From positions 44,253,967 through 44,317,966 of the forward strand of contig CM055096.1 of assembly GCA_029204225.1 (NCBI GenBank): DNA of 64,000 nucleotides, given 5' to 3'. A program made the position numbers and the translations under genes. Positions 61,744 to 64,000 of the stretch are shown here, one piece after another; position 1 is the stretch's first letter; each line of letters begins with the position of its first letter. The stretch is from Diphasiastrum complanatum (Eukaryota > Streptophyta > Lycopodiopsida > Lycopodiales > Lycopodiaceae). The notes below the pieces were generated by a model. The model saw only the letters and a list, made by a program, of their open reading frames with translations. It did no database searches and was not told the origin of the DNA.

Positions 61744-61760
61744 TGGCGCCGTTGTTGGGA
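61744..61760 (+). other. primer-binding site, tRNA-Asp type (Athila/Tat-like)
   Basis: TGGCGCCGTTGTTGGGA closely matches the site used by plant Athila/Tat gypsy elements (TGGCGCCGTTGCCGGGGA). No Gag frame follows, so the element is truncated. Confidence 0.65.
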
Positions 61761-62869
61761 ATAGGTTTCACTAACTAGTTATACAACACATTTTATCACA
61801 TGGTGTGATTGAACAACAACATACCCTCTCCCTCTTAAAGGTCACCGTAGCCTGCTTCACCTATTTTCTCCATAACTTTTGAAAAAACAGAGTTTTCAAG
61901 GAATTTTGCCATGAAATCCTAAAACTGCATCCTACACTACTTTTTCCAACTTCAATCTTTATCTACTTAGCTCACATAACCTTGCAATAACTTGCGAACA
62001 CCTTGTTCCAGGCAAGAGCTTTAGTACTATTCCAAATTTTGTCCAATATCACTAAGTATTGAGCCGAAATGAATGACGTGTAGTTTTTAAAATGACAAAT
62101 TTCATTTCCAATTGAAAAACACAATTATCACTTTGGATTCAACATGATTGCTTGCTAATCTTCCCTTTCAAATTCCCGCATAGCCTAGCACCCTAAATAT
62201 ATCACACCGATTCTAACACCTATCAAGGCTCTGATACCAAGTCACAAACCTGATAGCAAAATTTGCATTTTCCCATGGATTAATAGAATCATCGAAGAAA
62301 ACCACAAAAGCAACACTCCACACAAGCATCATAGCAACTGTATAAAGCAAAGTGACAACTACAAGCTAAATACTAATTAGGATTTTGATTAGGTACTAGC
62401 CCATCAATCTAGCAATCTAGAAGGAGAGAAGAACCATAAAAAGAAATTGGTTAGGCATTGTGAAAATATAACAAGTTCAATTGACTTCAAATATGATACG
62501 AAAGTAATTAAGTTGATAGCGAGATAAACTATTGTTATTTCTATCATAGACATTGATTTTTAGTGGCAAAAGGAGATATCATTGTGAAAAAACAAAAGAT
62601 CCATTTTGAGTCAAATGAGTTTTGGTTAGGTTGAGTGCATTCAACAATTGGAAATTGGCACCTAGTTGATCATTAATGGAATTAAATTTTTATTTATCCA
62701 CTTTTTAGGTTATAACAAAAATGCACGTATTAATGTTTAAATATGTGAAAATTCTAATAGTCATTTTGATTCATTGCAAACTTGATGAGCAAGTTTTTGG
62801 TCAAAGAAGTTTTTTAAATATCAATATATGAGCATACATATAACCAATTATTTTCAAATACTTGACACT
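61761..62869. other. spacer with antisense primer-binding-site match
   Basis: GGCTCTGATACCA at 62227-62239 is the exact reverse complement of the copia primer-binding site, implying an antisense LTR ending just to its right (preceded by TTTGTGACT on the minus strand). No LTR could be outlined. The rest is AT-rich with nothing seen. Confidence 0.4.
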
Positions 62870-64000
62870 TGGCTTCCTACAAAAAGAACTTCATATGGAG
62901 TCTTCCCATCCAATGGTCCACTTGGCCACCTATTTCAAAGATAATTAGCACAAACCAAATTTTCACCCCCCCCCCACCCCACCCCCCCAAAAAAAAAAGG
63001 TTTAGGAAAATTAGCAGTCAACCTCATGGCTTTAACTCCCTCACATAGAGTTTGATTCTTCCTCTCAAACACTCCATCTAGTCGTGGATTGGGGCCTTGA
63101 TAGCTCCCTCTTGATCCCATGTGCAATACAAAAATCTTTACTTAATTGAGATGCATTCAATTCCATTACCATCAAGCATTTGATCCTAGTGTTGAATTGA
63201 TTTTCTATTACAAAGTGAAGTTTATTGGGGGGGCTTTTTTAAAAAACAAATTTTTTCTGAGTGCGAGACCCCGTGGTTTAGATGACTCTTGAGCTTGACA
63301 AAGACATCAAAGACTTCAACCTTGCTTTAGACCGATGTATATCTACTAAAATTATAAATAAAAGTCACATCTTAGCTCCTACATTGCTAGGTCTACTAGA
63401 AGAATAAATATCTGAATGTACTATTTGACGATCTTGATCTAGTGTAAAGTTAGCCTATGTGACTTTGAAAATGCACAATGCTCACAAGCTATGTTGATGC
63501 TCGAAAGAGACTTTGAAAGGACAATAAAGCTTTCCCTTTCTGCGATTATCTCTTGAATGACTTAAAATTGGGATGTTTCAACCTCTTGTGCCACAACTCT
63601 TGACTTGTCATTTGCTCTTTTTCAACAAAACTTTCTTGATTAGCAATAATAGCAACATCAAGTTTGTATAATTTGCCTTCCCTTTTGCCTATAGCAATCA
63701 GAGTTCTTCTTTTACCTATTAAGCAAGCATTATCGACAAACTAAACTTCAAGACCCTTTGTCAACCATTTGAATCACACTAAAGAGATTTTTAGTTATGG
63801 AAGGAATTAACAAAACATTCTCTAAATTGATATTCCTATTTGTGAAATGAGAAATACGAAATGTTCCAATGCCCATTACGGCACATTCACCATCATTGGT
63901 CATGTCAATAATCTGCTTTTCACCTTCATAGGTCATCAAAGATGACAAGCAATCATTGTGCCTTGTCATGTGAGAGCATTCTCCATTGTCAATCCACCAT
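62870..64000 (-). pseudogene. antisense Ty1-copia protease-integrase fragment, runs off window
   Basis: The minus strand from the right edge reads a protease with IDNGECSHMTRHNDC (D-N-G in place of D-S-G), NVLLIPSITKNLFSVIQM, then a decayed pre-integrase and integrase region with stops (an IKCLMVMELNA block where RSDNG is expected), then LDGVFERKNQTLCEGVKAMR and ENLVCANYL near 62945. A C-run of about 25 bases with A-run (62966-62998) has expanded inside the integrase. The gene continues beyond 64000. Confidence 0.8.

Overview
This window looks like a stretch of a large vascular-plant nuclear genome made almost entirely of transposable-element debris. The evidence is the dense set of plant-type Ty1-copia and Ty3-gypsy fragments, tRNA-Met primer-binding sites (TGGTATCAGAGCC), hundreds of bases of (CT)n/(GA)n, AT-rich spacers, and the absence of any recognisable host gene or RNA gene. 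The nesting and decay suggest a slowly purged genome such as a fern, lycophyte or gymnosperm, but the sequence alone does not fix the species.

Layout. 0-3.6 kb: AT-rich spacer. 3.75-12.83 kb: a decayed reverse transcriptase that is neither Ty1 nor Ty3 (Penelope-like motifs), split just after its catalytic Asp pair by a young, complete Ty1-copia element (6520-12514; perfect 5-bp target duplication; LTRs about 99% identical; uninterrupted 1340-residue Gag-Pol). 13.0-17.8 kb: short tandem repeats and unassigned DNA. 17.8-25.0 kb: copia remnants, including a related but broken second element with a 3' LTR. 25.0-29.0 kb: two tandem copies of a roughly 2-kb repeat built from foldback arms with a 10-bp rhythm, long polypyrimidine tracts and small hairpins. 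29.0-30.7 kb: an antisense gypsy gag. 35.5-38.7 kb: an antisense gypsy pol wreck containing a 1040-bp solo LTR (perfect duplication) and a 114-bp nested palindrome. 39.5-43.5 kb: shuffled antisense copia pieces plus a CACTA-like terminus. 44.7-47.1 kb: a gypsy integrase tail followed by a GC-richer island of unrecognised reading frames. 47-54 kb: spacer with an old array of about 520-bp repeats. 54.2-60.5 kb: copia remnants, one 5' LTR with primer-binding site, and a miniature LTR element (TRIM) in tandem form with a 47-bp interior. 60.9-64 kb: a gypsy-type LTR end with a tRNA-Asp-type primer-binding site, and an antisense copia protease-integrase fragment running off the right edge.

The only element that appears able to act autonomously is the copia element at 6.5-12.5 kb. 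The best candidates for new biology are the unidentified coding island at 45.25-47.07 kb, the palindrome CACACGTGTG recurring in several copia LTRs or leaders, the tandem TRIM, the nested palindrome, and the 10-bp-phased foldback repeat.
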